Source: Salinirussus sp.
Lineage (GTDB): Archaea; Halobacteriota; Halobacteria; Halobacteriales; Haloarculaceae
Length of the DNA: 13,234 nt
Reading direction: 5' to 3'
Assembly: GCA_028275005.1 (NCBI GenBank)
Contig: JAQCNN010000291.1
Location: forward strand, 1-13,234
Shown in pieces: positions 6,974 through 13,234 of the stretch (the first letter of the stretch is position 1; every line of letters starts with the position of its first letter). The position numbers were made by a program, and so were the translations under genes. The notes beneath the pieces are model-generated. The model searched no databases. It saw only the letters and a list, made by a program, of their open reading frames with translations, and was not told the DNA's origin.

Positions 6974-8452
6974 CTACTCCAGAAGGTCGTAGTCGCGGTC
7001 CTCGTGTTGGACCGAGATCCACTTTGGCTCGACCAGTTCGTCCATCACCCACTCGCCGTTGTACCGACCCAGCCCCGACTCCTTCATCCCGCCGAAGGGG
7101 GCGTTTGGCTCGTCCTGGATCGGGTGGTCGTTGATGTGGACCATCCCGGACTCGACCTGGTCTGCGAGGTCGCGGGCGCGGTCGAGGTCGCGACACTGGA
7201 CAGCCGCGGCCAGACCGTACTCGGTGTCGTTGGCGACCTCGACAGCCGCCTCGGCCGAGGGGACCTCGATCACGGGGGCAACGGGGCCAAAGTGTTCGTT
7301 ACAGGCGGCGGCCATCTCGTTGGTGGCGCCGGAGAGGACCGTCGGCTCGAAGAACAGCTCCTCGGCCTCGCCGCCGGTCTCGAGTGTCGCCCCCTGCTCG
7401 ACGGTCTGTTCGACGTACCCGAGCAGGTCGTCACGCTGACTCTCGTTGACGATCGGACCAAAGTCGACGCCCTCCTCGGCGGGGTTGCCGACAGTCAGTG
7501 ACTCGGCGTGCTCGACGAGTCGGTCGACGTACTCGTCGTGGACCTCCTCGTGGACGATGTGACGGTTGATGGAGATGCAGACCTGCCCCTGGTGGGTGAA
7601 GGAGCCAACGGCGCCGACCCTGGCGGCCTGCTCGATGTCGACGTCGGCGGTGACGACGTTGGGGCCGTTGCCGCCGAGTTCGAGTGCCGCCTGGGCGATA
7701 CTCTCGCCGGCCCGACCGGCGACCCGCTTGCCGACGGCCGTCGACCCGGTAAAGGAGATCGTCCGCGGGGTCGGGTGACCGGCCATCCGGTCGCCGATCT
7801 CGGAGCCACGGCCGGTGACGACGTTGACCACGCCGTCCGGGAGGCCGACCTCGTCGGCGAGTGCTGCCAGCCACAGCCCGCCGCTGATCGGCGTGTCCGA
7901 GGCGGGCTTGATAACGACCGTGTTCCCGAGCACCAGCGCCGGGGCGAGCGCCCGTGTGGTCAGGTGGAGGGGGTAGTTCCACGGCGAGATGACGCCGACG
8001 ACCCCGACCGGCTCGTGGACGATGTGGTTCTTCTTGCCGTCGAAGAACGGGGAGTCACGGACCTCCTCCTCGGGGGCCTCGAGTTCGAGGGCGGTCTGGA
8101 AGTCGACCATCGAGATAGTGGCCTCCTGACCGGCCTTTCCTTTGGTGCTACCACCCTCACGGACCAGGAAGTCGACGACCTCATCGAAGCGGGCCTCGAA
8201 GGCCTCGAGGAACGCGCCGACCAGCTCGGCTCGCGTCTCGCGACCCATCGCCTCCCACTCCGGCTGGGCCGCGTCGGCGGCCGCGTAGGCGGCGTCGACG
8301 TCGGCTTCGGTCGCCGCCGGCACCGTCGCGATCGTCTCCCGCGTTGCAGGGTTCTCGACCGGGATCGTCTCACCGTTCGCCGCTTCGACCCACTCGCCGT
8401 CGACGTAGAGCCGACTCCAGTCCGTCTCGGTCTCGTCTGCGTATGTTGCCAT
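6974..8452 (-). CDS. NAD(P)-dependent aldehyde dehydrogenase, benzaldehyde/vanillin dehydrogenase-like
   Basis: A 492-residue complete ALDH-superfamily enzyme oxidising an aldehyde to the acid. Catalytic and cofactor residues are N159 in SPWNYP, K182 in IKPAS, the FTGST loop (234-238), E258 in LELGG and the nucleophile C292 in HQGQVCIS. The HQGQ-C-S pattern and the segment HINDHPIQDE...PFGGMKESGLGR (439-463) resemble the XylC/Vdh branch that oxidises aromatic aldehydes. That specificity is inference from motif similarity, not proof. The ATG at 8452 fits the family N-terminus, and a weak TATA element lies about 28 bases upstream. It is last of three leftward genes, after the small membrane protein and the crotonase. 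The ThDP decarboxylase beyond them could supply its aldehyde substrate. Confidence 0.93.
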   Translation of the reverse strand: MATYADETETDWSRLYVDGEWVEAANGETIPVENPATRETIATVPAATEADVDAAYAAADAAQPEWEAMGRETRAELVGAFLEAFEARFDEVVDFLVREGGSTKGKAGQEATISMVDFQTALELEAPEEEVRDSPFFDGKKNHIVHEPVGVVGVISPWNYPLHLTTRALAPALVLGNTVVIKPASDTPISGGLWLAALADEVGLPDGVVNVVTGRGSEIGDRMAGHPTPRTISFTGSTAVGKRVAGRAGESIAQAALELGGNGPNVVTADVDIEQAARVGAVGSFTHQGQVCISINRHIVHEEVHDEYVDRLVEHAESLTVGNPAEEGVDFGPIVNESQRDDLLGYVEQTVEQGATLETGGEAEELFFEPTVLSGATNEMAAACNEHFGPVAPVIEVPSAEAAVEVANDTEYGLAAAVQCRDLDRARDLADQVESGMVHINDHPIQDEPNAPFGGMKESGLGRYNGEWVMDELVEPKWISVQHEDRDYDLLE

Positions 8453-8476
8453 CAGTGACTAGAGCGGGGGAAGCCG

Positions 8477-8482
8477 CAAAAC
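8477..8482 (-). promoter_or_regulatory. Weak TATA-like element of the aldehyde dehydrogenase gene
   Basis: GTTTTG on the minus strand is centred about 28 bases before the ATG at 8452. It deviates from consensus but is the only AT-rich run at the right distance. The gene might also be read through from the upstream small gene. Confidence 0.4.
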
Positions 8483-8536
8483 AGTTCGGCTTTGACCGGC
8501 CGACCGACAGACCGCAACGGTCCGGTGACCGCCCGC

Positions 8537-8677
8537 TCAGAGCAGGCTCGTGAACACCAGCAGCGGGACGACGAACATGATGACAAACAGTACGGTGATG
8601 ACGACCCCGTAGCCGACGGCGGTCAACAGCCCTGTCCGCACCGCCGGGTGGTCGAACCTCGCGAGCGGGTTGTCCAT
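8537..8677 (-). CDS. Small single-pass membrane protein, 46 residues
   Basis: The reading frame runs from an ATG (complement of 8675-8677) to TGA (complement of 8537-8539). The first 15 residues, MDNPLARFDHPAVRT, are polar. Residues 16-46 are almost wholly hydrophobic and lack charged residues, enough for one transmembrane helix with a proline at 38. Codon use is haloarchaeal (third positions mostly G/C) and a TATA element sits 27 bases upstream, so this is very likely an expressed gene despite its size. It lies 72 bases after the crotonase stop and 84 bases before the aldehyde dehydrogenase start, on the same strand. The function is unknown. I see no catalytic motif, and it may be a small membrane-anchored accessory protein. 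Confidence 0.8.
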   Translation of the reverse strand: MDNPLARFDHPAVRTGLLTAVGYGVVITVLFVIMFVVPLLVFTSLL

Positions 8678-8700
8678 ACACGCACGTTTGGACGGACTGG

Positions 8701-8707
8701 CTTAAAT
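8701..8707 (-). promoter_or_regulatory. TATA element of the small membrane protein gene
   Basis: ATTTAAG on the minus strand is centred 27 bases before the ATG at 8677. It supports an independent leaderless transcript for the small gene. Confidence 0.65.
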
Positions 8708-8749
8708 GGTCACACAGAGCGCCCGGACGGTCGCCCTGTAGCCGGGGCT

Positions 8750-9544
8750 TCACCGCCCCTCGAACTCGGGTTCGCGGTCCTCGAGGAAGGCCTCGACCCC
8801 CTCGCGGTGGTCGTGGCTGTCGAAGACAACACCCTGGGCGGCGGCCTCGTCGTGTAGCGCCTGCTCGAGGTTCTTCTCGATGCCGTCCTGGATGAGCCGC
8901 TTTGCCCGGCTCAGTGCGACCGTCGGGCCGCCGGCGACCCGGTCGACCATCGCGCCCGCCTGGGCCTCGAACTCGCCGTCGGCGTAGACGTGGTTGAAGA
9001 GGCCGAGGTCTCCGGCCTCGTCGGCGCCGAGGATCTCGCCGGTGAAGACGAGCTCCTTTGCCTTGTTGACGCCGACGACCCGCGGGAGCAGGTAGGAGGT
9101 CCCACCGTCGACGCTCAGGCCGACCTGATTGAACACGAAGCCGATGCTCGCGGACTCGCTTGCGAGCACGACGTCACAGCCGATAGCGAGGTTTGCGCCG
9201 GCGCCCACAGCCGGCCCGTCGACCTTCGCGACCGTCGGGTAGGTGCAGGCGACCAGCTTGACCATCGTCTCGCTGAGCCCGCGTTCGAGCTGGTCGACGG
9301 CCTCGTTCAGCGGCTCGTCACCCTCCAGTCGGTCCTTCATCCCCTGGATGTCCCCGCCGGCGGAGAAAGCCCCGCCAGCACCCTCGACGACCACACAGCG
9401 CACGTCGTCTCGCTCCTCGACGGTGTCGAGGTGGGTCTCGATCCCCTCGGAGATCGGGCCAGTCACCGGGTTCATCCGGTCGGGCTGGTTCATCGTCAGT
9501 GTCGCCACGCCGTCCTCAATGTCGAGTAGTACTGCGTCACTCAT
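8750..9544 (-). CDS. Enoyl-CoA hydratase/isomerase family protein, PaaG-like
   Basis: A 264-residue crotonase-fold protein of normal length. The oxyanion-hole segments SAGGDI (61-66) and GAGAN (114-118) are present. Both hydratase glutamates are missing: N118 and F138 occupy their positions. Instead it has GLSVDGGTSYLLPR, with D146 at the place of the catalytic aspartate of PaaG-type isomerases. It therefore more probably shifts a double bond or isomerises an acyl-CoA than hydrates it. PaaG itself converts the phenylacetyl-CoA epoxide to an oxepin and also isomerises enoyl-CoAs. Start 9544 (MSDAV) is preferred over 9571, because a TATA element (9581-9586) is then about 39 bases upstream and the product starts like its relatives. 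It is divergent from the ThDP enzyme gene and followed by the small membrane protein gene. Confidence 0.9.
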   Translation of the reverse strand: MSDAVLLDIEDGVATLTMNQPDRMNPVTGPISEGIETHLDTVEERDDVRCVVVEGAGGAFSAGGDIQGMKDRLEGDEPLNEAVDQLERGLSETMVKLVACTYPTVAKVDGPAVGAGANLAIGCDVVLASESASIGFVFNQVGLSVDGGTSYLLPRVVGVNKAKELVFTGEILGADEAGDLGLFNHVYADGEFEAQAGAMVDRVAGGPTVALSRAKRLIQDGIEKNLEQALHDEAAAQGVVFDSHDHREGVEAFLEDREPEFEGR

Positions 9545-9580
9545 TGTGTGTCCCGTGACCGGTGGAGACACGCCAGGGTG

Positions 9581-9586
9581 TAAAAG
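9581..9586 (-). promoter_or_regulatory. TATA element of the PaaG-like crotonase gene
   Basis: CTTTTA on the minus strand, centred about 39 bases before the ATG at 9544, predicts a short leader of about 12 bases. It lies in the 216-bp divergent spacer shared with the ThDP enzyme gene. Confidence 0.5.
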
Positions 9587-9725
9587 CTTCCCTCGCCCTC
9601 GTACCCGCCGGCCCGAGCGGTCCTGTTACCGGGCCGTGTTCACCCTGTTTGCGGGCAGCCCCGTGCCGGCGGTCTCACGGCGCGTGTTCCCCCGAAACCA
9701 ACGGATGACCGCCGGCTACGCCAAC

Positions 9726-9731
9726 TATTTT
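9726..9731 (+). promoter_or_regulatory. TATA element of the ThDP enzyme gene
   Basis: TATTTT is centred about 33 bases before the ATG at 9761, so the predicted leader is only a few bases long. Confidence 0.6.
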
Positions 9732-9760
9732 GCCCGTGGGGTGTGCAGACGTGATATCCC

Positions 9761-11458
9761 ATGACAGACCGCTACACCGGCTCGGACCTGTTCACCGACA
9801 CCCTCGAGGCCTACGACGTCGAGCACATCTTCGGGAACCCCGGGACCACCGAGCTCCCGATCATGCAGTCTATCGTCCACAGCGACCTGGAGTACATCCT
9901 CGGCGCCCACGAGGACATCGCCGTCGGGATGGCCTCGGGGTACGCCGCCACCCGCCGGTACCACACCGACGACGACCCGTCGATCAACCCTGCGGGCGTC
10001 GTCAACCTCCACATCACGCCCGGCCTCGCCCACGGAATCGGCAACATCTACGGGGCGAGCTTCGCCGGCACACCGCTTGTCGTAACGGCGGGCAACCACG
10101 AGCGGGACTTTCGCCACGAGGAACCCCTGCTGTACGGGGATCTAGAGGAGATGGTCGGCCAGTTCTGCAAGTGGTCCGACGAGGTGCTCGACGTGGGGGC
10201 GCTGCCGACGATGCTCCGGCGGGCCTTCCGGGTCGCACTCACCCCCCCACAGGGGCCGGTCTTTCTCGGCCTCCCACAGGACGTGATGCTCCAGGAGGCC
10301 GACCCCTCGGCGGTCGAGCCGCTCGGCCCAATCCCGACAGCGGGTGCGGGTGACCCCGACCAGGTCGCGGAGGCCGCCAGCCTGCTGGCGGACGCCGACG
10401 AGCCGGTGTTCGTACTCGGTGACGAGGTGGCGCGGGCGGGCGGTGACGCGGTCGACGCTGCCGTCGACTTTGCCGAGGCCGCCGGGGCCGCGGTCTACGC
10501 CGAGATCCTCGCCTGCGAGGTGAACTTCCCCGGCGACCACCCCCAGTGGGTCTCCTACATGCCCGCCGCCGAGGGGCTGGTCCAGATGCTGATGGACACC
10601 GACACGCTGGTCTTTGTCGGCACCTCCACCCACACCACCCTCTTACAGCACGAGGAGCCACTCGTCGACCCGGACACCACCTGTATCCACATCAGCCCCG
10701 ACGACTGGGAGGTCGGCAAGAACTACCCCGCCGACGCCGCCGTCGTCGGGGACACCGGTCTGGTGATGGCACAGTTGGCCGAGCGGCTTGAGGAGCGGGT
10801 CGCCGAGCCCGAGCGCCAGCGCCGGCTGGACACAGTTCGGGAGGCGAAGGAGTCGCTGTCCGACCTGATGCTGTCGATCAGTGTCGACGAGGCCGAGGCG
10901 GGGGAGACCCGTGCCGGCAAACACGAACTCGTCGACGCACTCCGCGAGGTCGCCCCCGACGCCTACATCATCGACGAAGGGGTCACCTCGAAGTACCCGC
11001 TGCTGCTGCGGTGGCCCCTCCAGCCCCAGCAGATGGTCTCGAACAAGGGTGGCGGGCTGGGATACGGGCTGCCCGCCGCCGTCGGCGCGGCCATCGCCGA
11101 GTCGATGCGTGACGAGCCACGGGACGTCCTCGGCTACGTCGGGGACGGCTCCTACCTCTACTACCCTCACGCGGTCTACTCGGCGGCGCGGTACGACCTC
11201 GACCTGACGGTCGTCATCTCCGACAACCGCAACTACCGCATCCTGAAGAACAACACCGCCAACATCTACGGCGGGGACGCCGAGGACTACGAGTATACCG
11301 GGATGGACTTCGAGCCGCCGGTCGACCTCGTACAGAACGCCGAGAGCCACGGCGCCGACGCCCACCTGGCGGAGACGCCCGAGGAGATCGCCCCCACGGT
11401 CGAGGCGGCGATGGACAGCGAGGGCGTCGACGTGGTCGACGTGCTCGTCCACGACTGA
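9761..11458 (+). CDS. Thiamine diphosphate-dependent decarboxylase, benzoylformate decarboxylase-like
   Basis: A 565-residue ThDP enzyme with the three usual domains: PYR (about 1-180), central (about 195-345) and PP (about 385-560). E51 is the cofactor-activating glutamate. GNPGTTELP (25-33) matches the GNPGSNELP segment of benzoylformate decarboxylase with Ser replaced by Thr, and H84 matches its catalytic His70. The metal and diphosphate site is GDGS at 461-464, with N489 exactly 27 residues after D462. No clear counterpart of BFDC His281 could be aligned; H291 or H297 are candidates. It probably decarboxylates a 2-keto acid to an aldehyde, but an acetolactate synthase-like or other carboligase role cannot be excluded. 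The aldehyde dehydrogenase at 6974-8452 would be a natural next step. The start is supported by an adjacent TATA element. The gene is monocistronic and convergent with the Sir2 gene. Confidence 0.85.
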   Translation: MTDRYTGSDLFTDTLEAYDVEHIFGNPGTTELPIMQSIVHSDLEYILGAHEDIAVGMASGYAATRRYHTDDDPSINPAGVVNLHITPGLAHGIGNIYGASFAGTPLVVTAGNHERDFRHEEPLLYGDLEEMVGQFCKWSDEVLDVGALPTMLRRAFRVALTPPQGPVFLGLPQDVMLQEADPSAVEPLGPIPTAGAGDPDQVAEAASLLADADEPVFVLGDEVARAGGDAVDAAVDFAEAAGAAVYAEILACEVNFPGDHPQWVSYMPAAEGLVQMLMDTDTLVFVGTSTHTTLLQHEEPLVDPDTTCIHISPDDWEVGKNYPADAAVVGDTGLVMAQLAERLEERVAEPERQRRLDTVREAKESLSDLMLSISVDEAEAGETRAGKHELVDALREVAPDAYIIDEGVTSKYPLLLRWPLQPQQMVSNKGGGLGYGLPAAVGAAIAESMRDEPRDVLGYVGDGSYLYYPHAVYSAARYDLDLTVVISDNRNYRILKNNTANIYGGDAEDYEYTGMDFEPPVDLVQNAESHGADAHLAETPEEIAPTVEAAMDSEGVDVVDVLVHD

Positions 11459-11491
11459 CGCCGCCCGGCCTGTCAGATCCCCGTCGGGCCC

Positions 11492-12277
11492 CTACTCTCC
11501 GCGCGCCCGGTCCTCCCCGAGTAGGTGGTCGCGGACCGCCGGGAGGACCGCCTCGGCGCGGTCGTTGAAGACGTAGGAGGCCCGGCCGTCCAGCGCCGTC
11601 CGGTCGAGATTGACCACCGCGAGCGTCGCGCCGCGGTTGACGGCCGTCTCGGGCAGGCTCGCGGCCGGCTCGACGGTCAGTGACGAGCCAACGACCAGAA
11701 AGAGGTCGCTGCGCTCTGCGGCGGCGTGGGCCCTGAGGTGGGCGTGTTCCGGCAGTGACTCCCCGAACAGGACGCTACTCGGCTTCAGCGCGTCGCCACA
11801 CTGCGGGCAGACCGGGGGGCGCTCACCCCGCTCGGCCCGCTCGCGGGCGGGGTCGGCCGGGCCGCGGTACCGGCAGCCGGTGTCCGAACAGACGACCCGG
11901 TCACCCGAGCCGTGGAGTTCCACCACCTCCCTGCCGGGGACGCCCGCCGCCTGGTGGAGACCGTCGGTGTTCTGGGTGATGAGCGTGTCGACGGCGCCCG
12001 CGCCGACGAGGTCGGCGAGACTCTCGTGGGCGGGGTTCGGGTCGGGGTCGGCGGGAAAGAGTTTGCCGCGGGCAGCCAGCCAGTCCGCCCAGAACCCCCC
12101 GGGGTCGTCCTCGAAGCGGCCGATGTCGAACTGGTCGCGGTCGTACCGGTCCCAGATGCCGTCGTTGCTGCGAAAGTCGGGGATCCCGGAGGCGGTGCTC
12201 ACCCCCGCACCCGTCAGTACCGTCGCCGTGTCGGCGTCGGCCACAGCGCGCGCCAGGAGTTCGGTCCGCGTTGCCAT
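11492..12277 (-). CDS. Sir2-family NAD-dependent protein deacylase
   Basis: A 261-residue sirtuin that removes acetyl or other acyl groups from lysines using NAD. Motifs in order are GAGVS (23-27) and GIPDFRS (31-37) for NAD binding, TQNTDGLH (101-108) with N103 and D105, the catalytic H122 in ELHGS, and VVGSSLTVEP (195-204). Four cysteines (C130, C135, C157, C160) would hold the structural zinc. The first pair is spaced C-x4-C rather than the usual C-x2-C. Start 12277 (MATRTE) is chosen over 12319, because a TATA element lies 28 bases upstream and the alternative would extend across it. It is divergent from etfB and 33 bases from the convergent ThDP enzyme gene. Sirtuins reactivate acetylated acyl-CoA synthetases in some bacteria, so a link to the ligase in this window is possible but unproven. 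Confidence 0.92.
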   Translation of the reverse strand: MATRTELLARAVADADTATVLTGAGVSTASGIPDFRSNDGIWDRYDRDQFDIGRFEDDPGGFWADWLAARGKLFPADPDPNPAHESLADLVGAGAVDTLITQNTDGLHQAAGVPGREVVELHGSGDRVVCSDTGCRYRGPADPARERAERGERPPVCPQCGDALKPSSVLFGESLPEHAHLRAHAAAERSDLFLVVGSSLTVEPAASLPETAVNRGATLAVVNLDRTALDGRASYVFNDRAEAVLPAVRDHLLGEDRARGE

Positions 12278-12302
12278 GCCCGTACCGTCGCCCGAGCGAC
12301 AA

Positions 12303-12308
12303 CTAAAC
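12303..12308 (-). promoter_or_regulatory. TATA element of the Sir2 gene
   Basis: GTTTAG on the minus strand, centred about 28 bases before the ATG at 12277, predicts a leaderless transcript. An inverted repeat abuts it upstream (12308-12321). Confidence 0.6.
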
Positions 12309-12321
12309 GTTGCGGGCAACG
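12308..12321. promoter_or_regulatory. Inverted repeat CGTTGC-GG-GCAACG next to the Sir2 TATA element
   Basis: A perfect 6-bp inverted repeat with a two-base centre occupies the place where TFB would contact the Sir2 promoter. A half-site copy, CGTTGCGG, occurs again at 12369-12376 in the same divergent spacer. It may be an operator; no regulator can be named. Confidence 0.35.
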
Positions 12322-12409
12322 CAGACGACAGGCCCCTGACCGGCGGTGACCGCCCGGCTCACACCGGCCGTTGCGGGGCGCCGGGGTCCGTCGGCGCCGT
12401 GATAGGAAC

Positions 12410-12422
12410 GGAAACGCTTAAT
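12410..12422 (+). promoter_or_regulatory. BRE and TATA elements of etfB
   Basis: GGAAAC (12410-12415, BRE-like, purine-rich) is followed by CTTAAT (12417-12422), centred 27 bases before the ATG at 12446. This is a good archaeal core promoter and supports a leaderless start. Confidence 0.65.
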
Positions 12423-12445
12423 CCGGATGATTCCCACCCAAAGGT

Positions 12446-13234
12446 ATGCGAGTACTGGTAACAGTCAAGGAGGACGAGATGGTCGACGACGAGTTCGAGA
12501 TCGACGGACTCGGCATCAGCGAACAGTACGTCTCATACGAGCTCAACGAGTGGGACGACTACGCCGTCGAGGAAGCTGTCCAGCTCAGCGAGACCGCCGA
12601 GGACGACGAGGTGGAGGTCGTCACGGCGACCATCGGCCCGGAGCGCAGCGAGGAGACCGTTCGGCAGGCGCTGGCGAAGGGGGCCGACCGTGCGGTCCGG
12701 GTGTGGGACGACGACCTGGCCGAGACGGACGTTCTCGACCCGACGATGAAGGCCCAGCTGCTGGCCGGCGCCGTCGAGGAGGTCGAGCCGGACCTCGTGC
12801 TGACGGGTGTGCAGGGTGGTGACGACGCCTTCGGCGCCACCGGGGTCGCGCTCGCCGAGACCGTCGACTACCAGTGGGCTGCCGTCGTCAACGACCTCGA
12901 CCTGGACAAGGAGGCCGGGGTCGCCTCGGTCCACCGCGAGCTCGAGGGTGGGGTCGAGGAGCTGACCGACGTCGACCTGCCCGCCGTGTTGAGTATCCAG
13001 ACGGGGATCAACGAGCCCCGCTACGCCAGCCTCCGGGGGATCCGGCAGGCCCAGTCCAAGCCGCTCGACCTCCACACGCCCGACGACCTGGGCCTCGAGG
13101 TCGGGGACATCGGCAGCAAGCTGACGCTGACGTCGATCGCAGAACCCGAGTCCGAGAGCAACACCACGCTCTTCGAGGGTGAAGCCGGCGAGCAGGCCGA
13201 GCAGCTGGGTGACCTCCTCGAGGACGAGGGGGTG
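12446..13234 (+). CDS. etfB: Electron transfer flavoprotein beta subunit (3' end beyond window)
   Basis: The first 263 codons are present without a stop, so the gene continues past the window, probably only briefly given typical EtfB lengths of about 250-280 residues. EtfB pairs with EtfA to form the FAD- and AMP-containing carrier that takes electrons from acyl-CoA dehydrogenases to an ETF:quinone oxidoreductase. The N-terminus MRVLVTVKE, the LNEWDDYAVEEAVQL segment (34-48), the GVQGGDD loop (121-127) and the EtfB signature region RELEGGVEELTDVDLPAVLSI (about 165-185) are characteristic. The start is fixed by a TATA element 27 bases upstream. An etfA gene is expected directly downstream. It is divergent from the Sir2 gene. 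It is a natural partner for the beta-oxidation genes in the window, although the acyl-CoA dehydrogenase itself lies elsewhere. Confidence 0.9.
   Translation, partial: MRVLVTVKEDEMVDDEFEIDGLGISEQYVSYELNEWDDYAVEEAVQLSETAEDDEVEVVTATIGPERSEETVRQALAKGADRAVRVWDDDLAETDVLDPTMKAQLLAGAVEEVEPDLVLTGVQGGDDAFGATGVALAETVDYQWAAVVNDLDLDKEAGVASVHRELEGGVEELTDVDLPAVLSIQTGINEPRYASLRGIRQAQSKPLDLHTPDDLGLEVGDIGSKLTLTSIAEPESESNTTLFEGEAGEQAEQLGDLLEDEGV

Noticed and set aside
7508..8458. 316-codon plus-strand frame opposite the aldehyde dehydrogenase
   Set aside because: It is the antisense shadow of an intact ALDH with all catalytic residues, and the translation has no domain features.
11459..11491. Weak inverted repeat GCCCG...CGGGC between the convergent ThDP and Sir2 genes as a bidirectional terminator
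   Set aside because: The stem is only five pairs, the loop is long and there is no T tract on either strand, so it is indistinguishable from chance in GC-rich DNA.
12278..12319. Extended Sir2 start at 12319
   Set aside because: It would include the TATA element and inverted repeat, and the 14 added residues match nothing typical of sirtuins.
1..13234. Insertion sequences, phage genes, CRISPR arrays, tRNA or rRNA genes
   Set aside because: I found no transposase-like frame, no regularly spaced repeat array and no RNA gene signature. The only long direct repeat noticed is the ligase 3' duplication.

Overview
The window reads as chromosomal DNA of a halophilic archaeon (Halobacteria). It is GC-rich, the predicted proteins are strongly acidic, and almost every gene has an AT-rich TATA element about 26-30 bases before its ATG with no Shine-Dalgarno sequence, the usual leaderless haloarchaeal arrangement. 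These TATA positions were used to choose between competing start codons. The genus cannot be told from the sequence alone.

Layout. The first 46 bases hold the N-terminus of an unidentified leftward gene. Divergent from it is an acyl-CoA ligase (244-1830), whose 3' end is partly duplicated just after its stop. A tight rightward operon follows: a 3-hydroxyacyl-CoA dehydrogenase/enoyl-CoA hydratase fusion (2118-4079), a PaaI-type hotdog thioesterase (4084-4617) and a MaoC-type hydratase (4614-5066, ATGA overlap). A zinc-less quinone oxidoreductase-like MDR protein (leftward, 5108-6079) is divergent from a HAD-family hydrolase (6206-6952). Three leftward genes come next: an aldehyde dehydrogenase (6974-8452), a 46-residue membrane protein (8537-8677) and a PaaG-like crotonase (8750-9544). 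Divergent from the last is a benzoylformate-decarboxylase-like ThDP enzyme (9761-11458). A Sir2 deacylase (leftward, 11492-12277) is divergent from etfB (12446 to the window end, cut off).

How it fits together. This is a catabolic acyl-CoA neighbourhood. The ligase would activate a fatty or aryl acid, the fusion protein would carry out two consecutive beta-oxidation steps, the thioesterase and MaoC protein would handle side or alternative intermediates, and ETF would carry electrons from acyl-CoA dehydrogenases. No acyl-CoA dehydrogenase or thiolase lies in the window. The ThDP decarboxylase together with an aldehyde dehydrogenase resembling the benzaldehyde/vanillin branch suggests a 2-keto acid to aldehyde to acid route feeding the ligase. 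This is inference. The PaaG-, PaaI-, PaaF- and PaaH-like activities recall phenylacetate catabolism, but no PaaABC(D)E oxygenase is present.

Items most worth a second look are a repeated GTGG-N7-CCAC motif in the first divergent promoter region, the 47-bp duplication at the ligase 3' end, the small membrane protein gene with its own promoter, a crotonase lacking both hydratase glutamates, and a possible Sir2/acyl-CoA ligase regulatory link. I found no mobile element, CRISPR array, tRNA or rRNA. No gene-free stretch exceeds 300 bases.
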